A stretch of 64,000 nucleotides of DNA, taken from contig CAWJUD010000001.1 of NCBI GenBank assembly GCA_963845975.1, positions 248,001-312,000 of the forward strand. The letters run 5' to 3'. Below the pieces are notes generated by a model that was given only the letters and a program-made list of their open reading frames with translations, had not been told where the DNA came from and ran no database searches. This stretch comes from JBEKIK01 sp963845975. Lineage in GTDB: Bacteria > Planctomycetota > Planctomycetia > Pirellulales > Thermoguttaceae. Shown here in pieces: positions 8,216 to 17,131 of the stretch (the stretch's first letter is position 1; each line of letters opens with the position of its first letter). The translations under genes were made by a program, and so were the position numbers.

Positions 8216-9523
8216 GTGAATAAAATCAGTCATCTGCTGAAGATTATTTTTAATTCGCCTCTGGTGTGGGGCATTGTTGGATCGGTGGGTTTTTATGGGC
8301 TGATTTTCCAAGGCCCTTTGAATATCCCCTTGGTCAAACGCTACTTCACCGTGCATCCGGTGGAATACATGGAAACGATCATGTTCTCCATCGGTCTGGC
8401 CGCCTTGATCCTCAAGGCACTCGATTTCGCCGCTCAGCGGTCCGGGCTGGCCAAATCGCCCTTGGGACCCAAAACGCAGGCCGCGGAGCCTGCCCAAGCC
8501 TGCCATGCCCTGTTGCAGCGGCTCGACCAACTGCCCCATGGACGCCGTGAGGAGTTTTTTATACGCCGTTTGCGCTCCGCATTGGAGCATGTTCGCAGCC
8601 AAGGCTCGGCCGAAAAGCTCAACGACGAATTGAAATATCTATCCGACATAGACGCTTCACGCCTGCATGCCGGATTCGGTCTTTTTAGAGTGATTCTGTG
8701 GGCCGTTCCGATCCTCGGTTTTTTGGGAACTGTGGTGGGCATCACCATGGCCTTAAACAGCGTTGATTTCAAGTCGCCCGACCAATCAATGATGCAAGTT
8801 CTCAAAGGATTAGGCCTGAAGTTCGATACCACCGCTTTAGCCTTAGCGATGTCGATGGTTTTAATGTTCGTCCATTTTTTCGTGGACCGGTCGGGCAATG
8901 GGCTGTTGGAGCATGTTGATCGCCGCATGGAAGAGGAATTAGCCGGGCGGTTTCAGTATGTTTCCTCCGGTGTCGACGGCCAATTGGTCGCCGTTCGCCG
9001 GATGGCCGAAACCATGATCCAGGTTTCCGACCGGCTGGTTCAGCGCCAGGCCGAGTTGTGGCAGGCTTCGATGGAAAGCGCGGCGGCACGCTGGGCGAAT
9101 ATGGCCAAGGTCGGAGGAGAACAACTCCAGTCATGGTTGGCCGGGGCATTAAGCGAGGCCCTGAAAGTCCATGCCCAGCATTTGGTCGCCGCCGAACAGG
9201 CATCGATTCAAGCAAACCGCCAGCACTGGGACAAGATCATCCAAACTCAAGCCCACAGCACGCAAAATTTGGCGGCATTGCAGGCCACGGTTACGCGGCA
9301 GGTCGAAGTCATCGAGCAGACCGTGGCCGCGGTGGGCGAGGTGGCCCGTCTGGAAGACGCGCTAAATCGCAATTTAAGCACTTTGGCCGGGGCCAAGCAT
9401 TTCGAGCAGACCGTGATGAGCCTGGCGGCGGCGATAAACTTGCTTAACGCCCGGCTGGCCGAAATGCCGGCGCCTGCGGCGATAAGGCTCGATGGGAACC
9501 GACGGGCAGTTCAGGCGGCATGA
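8216..9523 (+). CDS. MotA/TolQ/ExbB-type proton channel family protein
   Basis: 435 aa from a GTG start. Four hydrophobic segments are visible at about residues 15-31, 51-68, 158-180 and 205-222. The third and fourth carry the ExbB/MotA core: AVPILGFLGTVVGITMAL, then LKGLGLKFDTTALALAMSM. This is the part that lines the proton path in TolQ/ExbB/MotA. The long C-terminal region (about 230-430) is helical and probably cytoplasmic, with repeated Ala/Gln-rich coiled-coil character. The next gene starts within the stop codon (ATGA overlap at 9520), so the two are translationally coupled. It should form an inner-membrane, ion-driven motor with the two ExbD-like proteins that follow. The target of that motor is unknown. 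Confidence 0.8.
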   Translation: MNKISHLLKIIFNSPLVWGIVGSVGFYGLIFQGPLNIPLVKRYFTVHPVEYMETIMFSIGLAALILKALDFAAQRSGLAKSPLGPKTQAAEPAQACHALLQRLDQLPHGRREEFFIRRLRSALEHVRSQGSAEKLNDELKYLSDIDASRLHAGFGLFRVILWAVPILGFLGTVVGITMALNSVDFKSPDQSMMQVLKGLGLKFDTTALALAMSMVLMFVHFFVDRSGNGLLEHVDRRMEEELAGRFQYVSSGVDGQLVAVRRMAETMIQVSDRLVQRQAELWQASMESAAARWANMAKVGGEQLQSWLAGALSEALKVHAQHLVAAEQASIQANRQHWDKIIQTQAHSTQNLAALQATVTRQVEVIEQTVAAVGEVARLEDALNRNLSTLAGAKHFEQTVMSLAAAINLLNARLAEMPAPAAIRLDGNRRAVQAA

Positions 9524-12030
9524 AATTCAACTTGCACAATCAACACCGGCGCCAACGCGAGGGCGCACCAAGCATCTCGCTGTTTCCCTTTCTGGCAGTA
9601 TTGATCTGCACGATGGGTGCGCTGGTTCCATTGTTGTTTGCCATCACCCGGCAAGCCCGGCTCCAGGCCGCCCAGTCGCCGTCGCTAAAATCGCCGAAAA
9701 GAGGGTCGAGATCAAGGCTGAGCACGAGACAATGCAATGGCGAATCGAGCAATTGAGAACATCGCGCAAGAAGACCGAATGTGCAGGTGGCCGACGCCCG
9801 CCTGGAACTGGGACACCTGGAAGATCACGCCCGGGATTTGCGCGGGAAGGTCTCCGTCCTGGAAAAGACGGTGGCCGAGCTGGACAAACTTGACGGCGAC
9901 GACAACCGGCAACGCTCGGAGCAGGTCGAGGAGCTGCAAAAATTCCTTGCCCAAATCGACGCGGCCAAGAAGCAAGTCACCGAAGCACAGATGGAAGCGG
10001 CCTCGCGAAAGAAATCTTATGCCATTGTTCCTTACGAGGGTCCGAACCAGACTTACCGGCGGCCGATTTACCTGGAATGCCGCGAGGATGCCGTGGTCTT
10101 GCAGCCCGAGGGAATTGAATTATATGAGACCGATTTCGAGGGCCCCTTAGGCCCCGGCAATCCCCTGGCCAGCGCCCTTAGGGCCGTGCGCGAGTATCTG
10201 TTGACAAACCACGGATTCGATCCGCAACGCGACGGCGAACCTTACCCACTGCTGCTGGTCAGGCCTGACGGCATTGCGGCCTATTATGCCGCCCGTGCGG
10301 CGATGACCTCCTGGGCGACGGATTTCGGTTACGAGTTGATCGAGGCCGATTGGAAGCTGGCCTACCAGCCGCCCGATGCACAATTAGCCAAAGTTGTGCA
10401 AGACGTGTTGATATCGGCGCGGGCTCGCCAGCAGCGATTGATCGCGGCCGCTCCCGCGGCTTATTCTAAAAAGCCCAAGGCCACCTATCGGGCATCCAAT
10501 CATGGAGGTTCAGTACGGGTAGGCGGATCGGCTTCCAATGACGAGGATCCTGAAGATGCGGGATTTCTGCCGCGCCAGCCATCGGGCCGAGTCGGCCGCG
10601 GATATGGCCCCTTGGGAGATGGTACGGTTGGAGGCGATTCGCCCGGCCCGACTGAAGCCCAGCGAGTGGCATCGTTGTATGGCAATCCAGGAGTCGGAAC
10701 TTCAACCCAAAGCGGACAGTTTCCAGCAGGCCAGTCGACAAGCGGACAATTTTCCAGCAGACAAGGCGGGGCATTGGGAAATGGTTATGGACCTGCATTC
10801 GGCGGCGGCATGGGCGGCAATGTGCCTCAACAGGGTGCGCCGCTTGGAGGTTATGGAACCGGAAGCGGAACAGGCGGCGGAAACGGAGCGGTCGGACTTG
10901 GTAGCGGGACATTTGCAGGAGGAAGTGGAAGAATCGGCGGCGGAAATGGAGCGGTCGGATACCCAGATGGATCGGTTGGACGCGGAGGAGCCGGATCGGG
11001 ATCGGGTACGGACAACATGAATACGGATTTAACAGGACAGGGGACTTCAACCGGCGGATTGGCGGCATCTGATGGCCTGGAAGCATCGACACAAAGCGGC
11101 GGATATGCGAGCGGTAATATGGGTAACGGCGGGTATCCAAGCGGAAAATCTGGCTATGGCGGCAGCGCGGGTAGCAGCGGGGATTTTGGCGGCATCACGG
11201 GCGGCAGTATGGGTAACAACCTCGCTGCGAATGACAGTTTGGGCGGCAGCGGCGCCACAAACAACAACGGAAGTTTTAGTGGCAACGGGACGGGCGGTCC
11301 CATAGGCACTGCTAGACCGGGTGTAGGTGGCATCAGCGGCGACGGCAGCAGTCAATCAACGGCAGGGCAGGGCAGTTCCAAGGGATCGACTACTTTACCC
11401 GAGGATTACGTCCCAAGAGACGGGGGACAAGGGACTGGGAACAAGGCATCCAGTAGACAAACCACGTCCACCGAGGGATATATTATCGGGCAGCCGCCAA
11501 CCGAAAAAAACCTCCCCGATCAAGCATCACAAGCAACCGCCAAACAGGCAATAGCAGATCAGGCAAACGCTAAACCTGTAATGCCGCTAAGGCCCGGGGA
11601 ATGGCGTGAAACCGAAAAACCGCCTGTGATAAAGCCGGAAGATGAAAAAAAGGAACAGCAAAAAAACAATAAACATTCAAAAAGTTTGGCTTCCAAACGA
11701 GGCCAGGATTGGGCACTGCCCGATGCCGCCCACGGATCGGTGCCGGTCACGCGGCCGATCAGGGTCGAATGCCGGGCGGATCAATTGGTCATCGTCCCGG
11801 AACCGGGACTTTCCGGCGGTAAAACCCTGCCCCTGGGCCCGCGCACCGAAACCTCGACCGAGGCCTTTATATCCGCCATTTGGGAACACATGGAAACATG
11901 GGGCATTGCCGGGCGCGGCATGTATTGGCGTCCAATTTTAAACGTCTATGTAGCCCCCGGCGCCGAACAACGTTTCGCTGATTTGCAAATGCTGTTGGAA
12001 GGGAGCGGGGTGAAAATTGTGAGGAGATGA
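9520..12030 (+). CDS. ExbD-like membrane protein with duplicated domain and Gly-rich linker (two frame changes)
   Basis: Three frames make one protein of about 835 aa. 9520-~9680 gives PSISLFPFLAVLICTMGAL, an ExbD/TolR-type single transmembrane start. ~9680-~9778 gives EIKAEHETMQWRIEQL, a coiled coil. From ~9778 the frame returns (VADARLELGHLEDHA). The changes look like one lost and one gained base. Then come more coiled coil, domain A (about 10012-10400; RRPIYLECREDAVVLQPEG), a Gly/Ser/Asn-rich linker of about 280 codons (10585-11420), and domain B (11740-12030; TRPIRVECRADQLVIVPEPG). Domains A and B are clearly related. The mature part would lie in the periplasm. It is coupled to the ExbB-like gene and followed by a second ExbD-like gene. 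Function unknown. Confidence 0.65.
10585..11420 (+). repeat. Low-complexity Gly/Ser/Asn-coding tract
   Basis: Degenerate GGN-rich coding sequence between domains A and B. Motifs such as GNGAVG, GSGTGG, GGNGAV and GGYASG recur without a fixed period. The matching plus-one frame is also open in part, as expected from biased codons. It probably encodes a flexible periplasmic linker. Confidence 0.75.
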
Positions 12031-12080
12031 GCCCAATCCCAAGAGATAACTTATTTTAACGTTCACTATCAATCGTCCAT

Positions 12081-12110
12081 TGGCATGGCCACGCAAGCGT
12101 GGCCATGCCA
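12081..12110. repeat. Palindrome TGGCATGGCCACGC-AA-GCGTGGCCATGCCA
   Basis: Perfect 14-bp inverted repeat with a 2-base centre, between the two ExbD-like genes. Close copies occur at 18071-18104 and 21416-21439. It is part of a dispersed palindrome family and has no T-run. Confidence 0.85.
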
Positions 12111-12138
12111 CCTATCCAATTTGCAATTGTTAAATACT

Positions 12139-12162
12139 CACTGTCCACTGCCCACTGTCCAC
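12139..12162. repeat. Tandem CACTGTCCACTGCCC unit, left copy
   Basis: CACTGTCCACTGCCCACTGTCCAC lies 14 bases upstream of the 12176 start. Its reverse complement begins the tandem element at 13187-13232, immediately after that gene. The 12176-13183 gene is therefore bracketed by inverted copies of the same short unit. Confidence 0.75.
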
Positions 12163-12175
12163 TTATTAGACTATC

Positions 12176-13183
12176 ATGCCCAGGTTTGCCAAAGAAAACA
12201 CCGAAGCCGTAAATCCCGATTCCTTTTTGGATATCGTGGCCAGCGTGGTAAGCATCATGATAATCATGGTGGTCATGGAAGGATCGCGGATCAAGAATGC
12301 GCCGATACAGGCGGCCATCCAGGGCGATCCGCTTACGGCCGAATTGGAAAAAGACATCCTCGAGGAGCAATCGCTAAAGGGCGACATCCTCAACTCGGCC
12401 GAGGAGATCGGACACCTGAAGCAGGAGGCGGCCGGGCGAGGCCTGCAGCGCGACATGCTGGCCACTACGGTTTCGGCATTGGAACAGAAAATCGAATCGC
12501 ACCGCCGGCAACTGGACGAGCAGAAACGGCAGCGATTCGATTTGACGCGGAGTTTGTCGGAATCGCGGTTTGAACTGGAGCAACTCGCCAAAGCGCGGCA
12601 GCAAGCGGAAACGTCCGAGTCGGCGCCGATTGTGGTGGAAAATTACCCTACGCCGATAAGCCGCGCGGTCGACAGCAACGAAGCCCATTTCCAGCTTTCC
12701 GGCGGATCGATCATTCATATTCCCCTGCAAGAACTACTGGAACAATTCCAGGCCGACGGACGGCGCAAGGCCTACAAGCTCGTGGAGTTGCCGGAAATAA
12801 CCGAAACTATCGGGCCGGTGGACGGATTCCGCTTGAAATACACGCTCGAACGCCGCGATACCACGCCTGAAGAAGCAAAAGCGACCGGCCGGATGGGAAG
12901 TTACGTGCAGTTGAAAAAATGGACGCTGATCCCCGTGGTCGACGCCTTGGGCGAACCGCCCGACGTGGCCTTAAACGAGGGTTCGGCGTTCCGCAAGGCA
13001 TTGGCGAAACTTCGCCCGGGGCAGCACACCATCACTATCTGGACCTACGAAGACAGTTTCGACGCCTTCCGTCAGATTCGCAAGGAATTGTACCGTATGG
13101 GCTTTACTACCGCCGCCCGTCCATTGCCCCACGGACAACCCATCACCGGCTCGCCCGAAGGCAGCAAATCGGCGGCGCAATAG
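12176..13183 (+). CDS. ExbD-like membrane protein with coiled coil, third gene of the motor locus
   Basis: 335 aa. VNPDSFLDIVASVVSIMIIM (about residues 11-30) has the ExbD/TolR layout: an acidic residue early in a single N-terminal membrane helix. A long coiled coil follows (about 55-150; LEKDILEEQSLKGDILNSA and similar), then a C-terminal domain with GGSIIHIPLQELLEQF and FRLKYTLERRD. The end reads TIWTYEDSFDAFRQIRKELY and AARPLPHGQPI. This tail type is one I associate with planctomycete hypothetical proteins. It should sit in the inner membrane with its bulk in the periplasm, partnering the ExbB-like channel at 8216. The separation from the upstream gene (about 145 bases) is filled by repeats. 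Confidence 0.72.
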   Translation: MPRFAKENTEAVNPDSFLDIVASVVSIMIIMVVMEGSRIKNAPIQAAIQGDPLTAELEKDILEEQSLKGDILNSAEEIGHLKQEAAGRGLQRDMLATTVSALEQKIESHRRQLDEQKRQRFDLTRSLSESRFELEQLAKARQQAETSESAPIVVENYPTPISRAVDSNEAHFQLSGGSIIHIPLQELLEQFQADGRRKAYKLVELPEITETIGPVDGFRLKYTLERRDTTPEEAKATGRMGSYVQLKKWTLIPVVDALGEPPDVALNEGSAFRKALAKLRPGQHTITIWTYEDSFDAFRQIRKELYRMGFTTAARPLPHGQPITGSPEGSKSAAQ

Positions 13184-13186
13184 AAA

Positions 13187-13232
13187 AGTGGACAGTGGGC
13201 GGTGGGCGGTGGGCAGTGGACGGTTGACAGTG
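13187..13232. repeat. Tandem GTGGACAGTGGGCGGTGGGC element
   Basis: Repeats of a 7- to 10-base GTGGGCGGT/GTGGACAGT unit, starting 4 bases after the stop at 13183. Related elements in either orientation occur at 12139-12162, 25325-25356 and 30567-30604, each beside a gene end. Confidence 0.75.
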
Positions 13233-13279
13233 CGAAACCACAAGCAGTTTATTCATCCTTCATCCTTTATTCTTCCCCC

Positions 13280-13732
13280 TCATTGATCCATGTCTTCTTC
13301 TTCATTCGGATCGCCGTCATAGGGATAATATTTGTCGGAATCGTTGCCGTAGAAGTAATTCCCCATGAATTCCGACAAAGTGCTGAAGTAAGTGAAGGGA
13401 TTGTAATTGTCGTAGAATCCGCCGAAGTAATCGCCAAAGAAGCCGAAAGTGCCCATGGGTGAATCGAATAAGGCATTCGGATCGCGGTACGGAGTTTTTT
13501 CGTGTTTGTATTGATCGACCCGATGTCCGGTCTTGGGATCGTTGGTATAAGTCGAATCGTCGAACATCCAATTATCGGCATCATCGTTGTCTTGTAAGGC
13601 GGGGGTTGTTTTACCCGGTTCAGCGGCAGGACACCGAGAGGTTGCGACAACGACAAAAAATCCTGCCAACATTACGATCAGGCCCAGGCGTCCCAGGAAG
13701 TGAAATGAGTTGATGTGGACTGATAATTTCAT
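13280..13732 (-). CDS. Small secreted acidic, Tyr/Phe-rich hypothetical protein
   Basis: 150 aa. Signal peptide or anchor at residues about 14-36 (LGLIVMLAGFFVVVATSRCP), then an acidic region. The C-terminal half is unusually rich in Tyr, Phe, Gly and Asp (FGDYFGGFYDNYNPFTYF, YFYGNDSDKYYPYDGD) and ends EEEDMDQ. An AAGGAG ribosome-binding site lies 8 bases before the ATG, which supports a real gene. It faces the 12176 gene convergently. I recognise no family; secretion and composition suggest a surface or envelope role at most. Confidence 0.62.
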   Translation of the reverse strand: MKLSVHINSFHFLGRLGLIVMLAGFFVVVATSRCPAAEPGKTTPALQDNDDADNWMFDDSTYTNDPKTGHRVDQYKHEKTPYRDPNALFDSPMGTFGFFGDYFGGFYDNYNPFTYFSTLSEFMGNYFYGNDSDKYYPYDGDPNEEEDMDQ

Positions 13733-14267
13733 GGGATTACTCCTTGCATAATTATGACCATCTGTATGAAGTATAGGTCAAAATCGCGGAGGAGGTTCTG
13801 CATACTTTCCCCTGTTTTTTGCTGTTTTTTAATTGTCGATTTGGTTCTAATAACATCCAAAACAGATTCCAGACGGCCAATGTTTGTGAATCGCTAACTT
13901 GGGTGATTCTCTGGACTCGTATTATTCATCGTAGTGGGGGTTTTTGGACTTGCTTTTCTATGTACCCCCTGTGCAGGTAGTAAAGATAATTGACTCGCTC
14001 TGTGCGGAGTAAGGCAGGAACTGAACCAAATTGATGTATAAGGCGTATTCTGATTGGGCGTGTTGATAATAGGACACCCATTGATTTTTTATTAAATTTC
14101 ACAAAAACATCTTACAAGCGGTGGGCATTTGCCCCTGTCACAAGTCTGGCTGGGGATATTCGGGCTCAGGACGGGGAAGTCACCCGTCTAAACCGCCGCT
14201 CAAGTCAGGGACTTTGCCTTCCCGCTTGTCAGATGATAAGTAAATCAGAAAGATCGAGGAACAGAAG
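13733..14267. other. Intergenic region before the sigma factor gene
   Basis: About 535 bases between divergent genes; no gene supported. It should contain the promoters of the secreted protein (minus) and the sigma factor (plus). The sequence is mixed in composition. I see no tRNA, no tandem array and no clear operator. Confidence 0.5.
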
Positions 14268-15686
14268 ATGGACGGACATGAGTCCGACCCGGTGCAATTG
14301 TACCTGGCGCAGATGGGCGATGTTCCGCTTTTTTCACGAGATGAGGAACACCGAGTAGCCCAACGGATCGAAAAAACCAGATATCGCTTCCGCCATAGCC
14401 TGCTTGCCACTGATCTTATGCTGCAAGCCGGCGCCGAAATGCTGCAAAAGATGCTTACCGGCAAGATGCGTCTGGAGAACACGTTGGTAACCACAATTTC
14501 CAGTCACGTGCAACGAGATCGAGCATTAGCGTTAATACAACCGAATTTGCATACGCTTTCTCATTTGATACAACAAAACCTCCGGGATTTCGCCTATGTC
14601 GTAAACAAGCGGCATCCGGCCGCTGCCCGTCGTGCTATCTGGCGGCGAATGATGTTCCGGCGGACAAAGGCCGTGCGATTATTGGAGGAGACGCCCATTC
14701 GCAGGCAGTATTTGCAGGTGGTTTTGGAAAAGCTCAAGCAAATCGCCCGCCGCATGGAGGATATACGGAAACATTTGGCCGATCCCGGTATTCAGGCCGA
14801 CAGCGGGCGAATTGTTGAATTGCGCGGCGAATTGCGGCGCCTGGTCCAACTCACTTTGGAAACGCCGCGGACCTTGCGGCGGCGGTTGGATAAAATCACC
14901 CGACTTCAGCATTTATACGAGTCTTCACGCCGCGATTTCTCAGCGGCCAATCTCCGCCTTGTGGTATCCATCGCCAAACGCTATCGTAACCGGGGCCTGA
15001 GCTTTTTGGACCTGATCCAAGAAGGCAACACCGGATTGATGCGGGCGGTCGATAAGTTCGAACCCGGCCGGGGTTTCAAGTTCTCCACCTACGCAACCTG
15101 GTGGATTCGCCAGGCCATCAGCCGGGCGATAGCCGATCACAGCCGCACCATCCGCGTGCCCGTGCACATGCAAACTACGGCTGAAAAGGTGATCGCCGCC
15201 GGAAATCGCATGACCCAGGAAAACACCCGTGCGCCAAGCCTGGAAGACATGGCCGAGGAGTCGGGAGTTACGGTAGCGGTTACCGATCGGGCATTGAAAG
15301 TCAATCGCCATCCCCTCTCGCTCGACGAACCGTTGGGCGGCGAAGGCGAGAATTACTTGGGCGATTTGGTGCCCGACGCCCGAGAAGGCGATCCGCTGGC
15401 GGGCTTGCACCACACCTTGCTCAAGGCCGGCATCGACGATGTTTTACAATCGCTGAATTACCGGGAACGGGAGATCATCCGCTTGCGTTACGGCCTTTCG
15501 GACGGGTACGCCTACACGCTTTCCGAGATCGGCAAAATATTTTCCGTAACCCGCGAACGCATACGACAAATCGAAACCGTGGCCATGCACAAGCTCCAAG
15601 AACCGACCTGCGCGAGGCGCCTAGCGGGTTTTCTGGAACATCCCCTGCCCGTTAAGAACGAACAATTCGAGCCGGCAAATACCTAA
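14268..15686 (+). CDS. RNA polymerase sigma factor, sigma-70 family (RpoD-like)
   Basis: 472 aa. Region 1.2 is near the start (DPVQLYLAQMGDVPLFSRDE). Region 2 reads ANLRLVVSIAKRYRNRGLSF, DLIQEGNTGLMRAVDKFEPG and FSTYATWWIRQAISRAIADH, which covers core binding, -10 recognition and melting. Region 3 follows (TTAEKVIAAGNRMTQENTRA), and region 4 has LNYREREIIRLRYGLSDG and an HTH (LSEIGKIFSVTRERIRQIE) for -35 recognition. Between 1.2 and 2 there is a long helical non-conserved region of about 170 residues, as in primary-type sigma factors. It lacks a long region 1.1, so it is best called a group 1/2 RpoD-like factor. It lies about 320 bases upstream of the Bat operon. Confidence 0.92.
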   Translation: MDGHESDPVQLYLAQMGDVPLFSRDEEHRVAQRIEKTRYRFRHSLLATDLMLQAGAEMLQKMLTGKMRLENTLVTTISSHVQRDRALALIQPNLHTLSHLIQQNLRDFAYVVNKRHPAAARRAIWRRMMFRRTKAVRLLEETPIRRQYLQVVLEKLKQIARRMEDIRKHLADPGIQADSGRIVELRGELRRLVQLTLETPRTLRRRLDKITRLQHLYESSRRDFSAANLRLVVSIAKRYRNRGLSFLDLIQEGNTGLMRAVDKFEPGRGFKFSTYATWWIRQAISRAIADHSRTIRVPVHMQTTAEKVIAAGNRMTQENTRAPSLEDMAEESGVTVAVTDRALKVNRHPLSLDEPLGGEGENYLGDLVPDAREGDPLAGLHHTLLKAGIDDVLQSLNYREREIIRLRYGLSDGYAYTLSEIGKIFSVTRERIRQIETVAMHKLQEPTCARRLAGFLEHPLPVKNEQFEPANT

Positions 15687-16008
15687 CCTCATTTCGGCAA
15701 AACTATCCGGCATTTCCCCTCCCCCCAATAGAAGAAAGTCTTCTTAAAATATGCTCCAGGCCTTTAATTTCGCAGTCAGGGCCGGAATGGGGCAAAAATT
15801 CCTGTTATTCGGGTGGCGGCAATGGCATGTTTTCGGATATTTTATTAGTTCAACTTAACCGCGAAAGAAATGCCGGCATTCGGCAACGAACCATTTGGAC
15901 AATAGTAATTATTGTTAGGGCCTATTTCGTTTCTTCTCCAAGATGCCTGACACAAGCGCCGGGTGAAACGAAGTATTCCATGCAAATTATTGAAATGGGA
16001 GCCTATTC
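15687..16008. other. Intergenic region with weak hairpin, upstream of moxR
   Basis: About 320 bases. AGAAGA-AAG-TCTTCT at 15730-15744, followed by an A/T-rich run, could be a weak terminator for the sigma factor gene. The rest should contain the Bat operon promoter. A GGAG ribosome-binding site lies 7 bases before the moxR ATG. Confidence 0.45.
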
Positions 16009-16998
16009 ATGCAGATCGACGTCCAGCAAATCAAGGATCGCGTGGTCGAGCAATCCGAGGCGGTGCATCGGCTTCTGGCCGAGCTCGGCAAGACGATCGT
16101 GGGCCAAAAGGAGATGATTTCCCGGCTGTTGGTGGGATTGCTCTGCGACGGCCACATACTTTTGGAAGGCGTGCCGGGCCTGGCGAAAACAACGGCCATC
16201 AAATCGCTTGCCCAGTCGTTGGCCACGGAGTTTCACCGCATCCAGTTCACGCCCGACCTGTTGCCGGCCGACCTGATCGGCACGATGATTTACGTCCCTT
16301 CCGAAGCGCAGTTCCGCACGCGCAAGGGCCCGATCTTCGCTAATTTCATCCTGGCCGACGAAATCAACCGGGCGCCCTCGAAGGTACAATCGGCGTTGCT
16401 TGAGGCCATGCAGGAGCGGCAGGTCACCATCGGCGATCACACATATCCGCTGCCGGGGCTTTTTCTGGTGATGGCCACGCAGAACCCCATCGAGCAGGAA
16501 GGCACATACCCGCTGCCCGAGGCCCAAGTGGACCGCTTCATGCTGAAAGTGAAAATCACCTACCCGCAGGCCGACGAGGAACGCAAGATTCTGGACATGT
16601 CGCTGGACGGCACTGCCCGGACGATCAAGCCGGTGCTGCAACCCGCCGACGTGCAAGCGATGCAGGAGGTGGTCAAAATGATCTACATCGACGATCAAGT
16701 GAAGCAGTATATTTTGAACCTGGCCCGGTCCACGCGCGATCCCGCGGCATTTAAAATGAAGACGCTTCAGCCGCTTATCGAGTACGGCGCATCGCCTCGG
16801 GCGTCGATTTACCTGGGCCTGGGCGCCCGGGCAGTAGCGTTCTTACAAGGCCGCGGATACGTCACTCCCCAAGACGTAAAAGACATCGCCTACGACGTGC
16901 TGCGGCATCGCATCATCCTCACATACGAGGCCGAAGCCGAACAAATGAGCAGCGAAGACGTGATTAAAACAATCCTGAATACCGTGCCGGTGCCTTGA
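16009..16998 (+). CDS. MoxR-family AAA+ ATPase
   Basis: 329 aa, typical MoxR length. Walker A is LLEGVPGLAKTTAIK (residues about 48-62), Walker B and sensor context ILADEINRAPSKVQSALLEA (about 118-137), then VMATQNPIEQEGTYPLPEAQ. The C-terminal lid is present (YGASPRASIYLGLGARA). MoxR ATPases act as chaperone-like partners of VWA-domain proteins. It heads the Bat cluster (DUF58, BatA, BatB and others), the arrangement known from aerotolerance loci. Cytoplasmic. Confidence 0.93.
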   Translation: MQIDVQQIKDRVVEQSEAVHRLLAELGKTIVGQKEMISRLLVGLLCDGHILLEGVPGLAKTTAIKSLAQSLATEFHRIQFTPDLLPADLIGTMIYVPSEAQFRTRKGPIFANFILADEINRAPSKVQSALLEAMQERQVTIGDHTYPLPGLFLVMATQNPIEQEGTYPLPEAQVDRFMLKVKITYPQADEERKILDMSLDGTARTIKPVLQPADVQAMQEVVKMIYIDDQVKQYILNLARSTRDPAAFKMKTLQPLIEYGASPRASIYLGLGARAVAFLQGRGYVTPQDVKDIAYDVLRHRIILTYEAEAEQMSSEDVIKTILNTVPVP

Positions 16999-17007
16999 AG
17001 AAGAATT

Positions 17008-17120
17008 AGGGTTCAGGGTTCAGTATTCGCGGGACCGGATAAAACGATGTAACTTATTTCCCTGGCCTCTGACCCCCGACCTCTGAACTCCCAAACCTGA
17101 ACCCTGAACCCTGAACCCTG
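17008..17120. repeat. Inverted GGGTTCA / TGAACCC tandem repeats between moxR and DUF58 gene
   Basis: AGGGTTCAGGGTTCAG at 17008-17023 is mirrored by CCTGAACCCTGAACCCTGAA and onward at 17096-17120, so the two arms could fold into a long hairpin across the 130-base gap. The unit is 7 bases (GGGTTCA) and reappears at about 3824-3839. Confidence 0.8.
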
Positions 17121-17131
17121 ACCACTGAACT

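Noticed and set aside
9492..9893. An open frame across the start of the ExbD-like gene
   Set aside because: Only about 30 codons of it (near 9680-9778) read as real protein; that part belongs to the frameshifted 9520-12030 gene.
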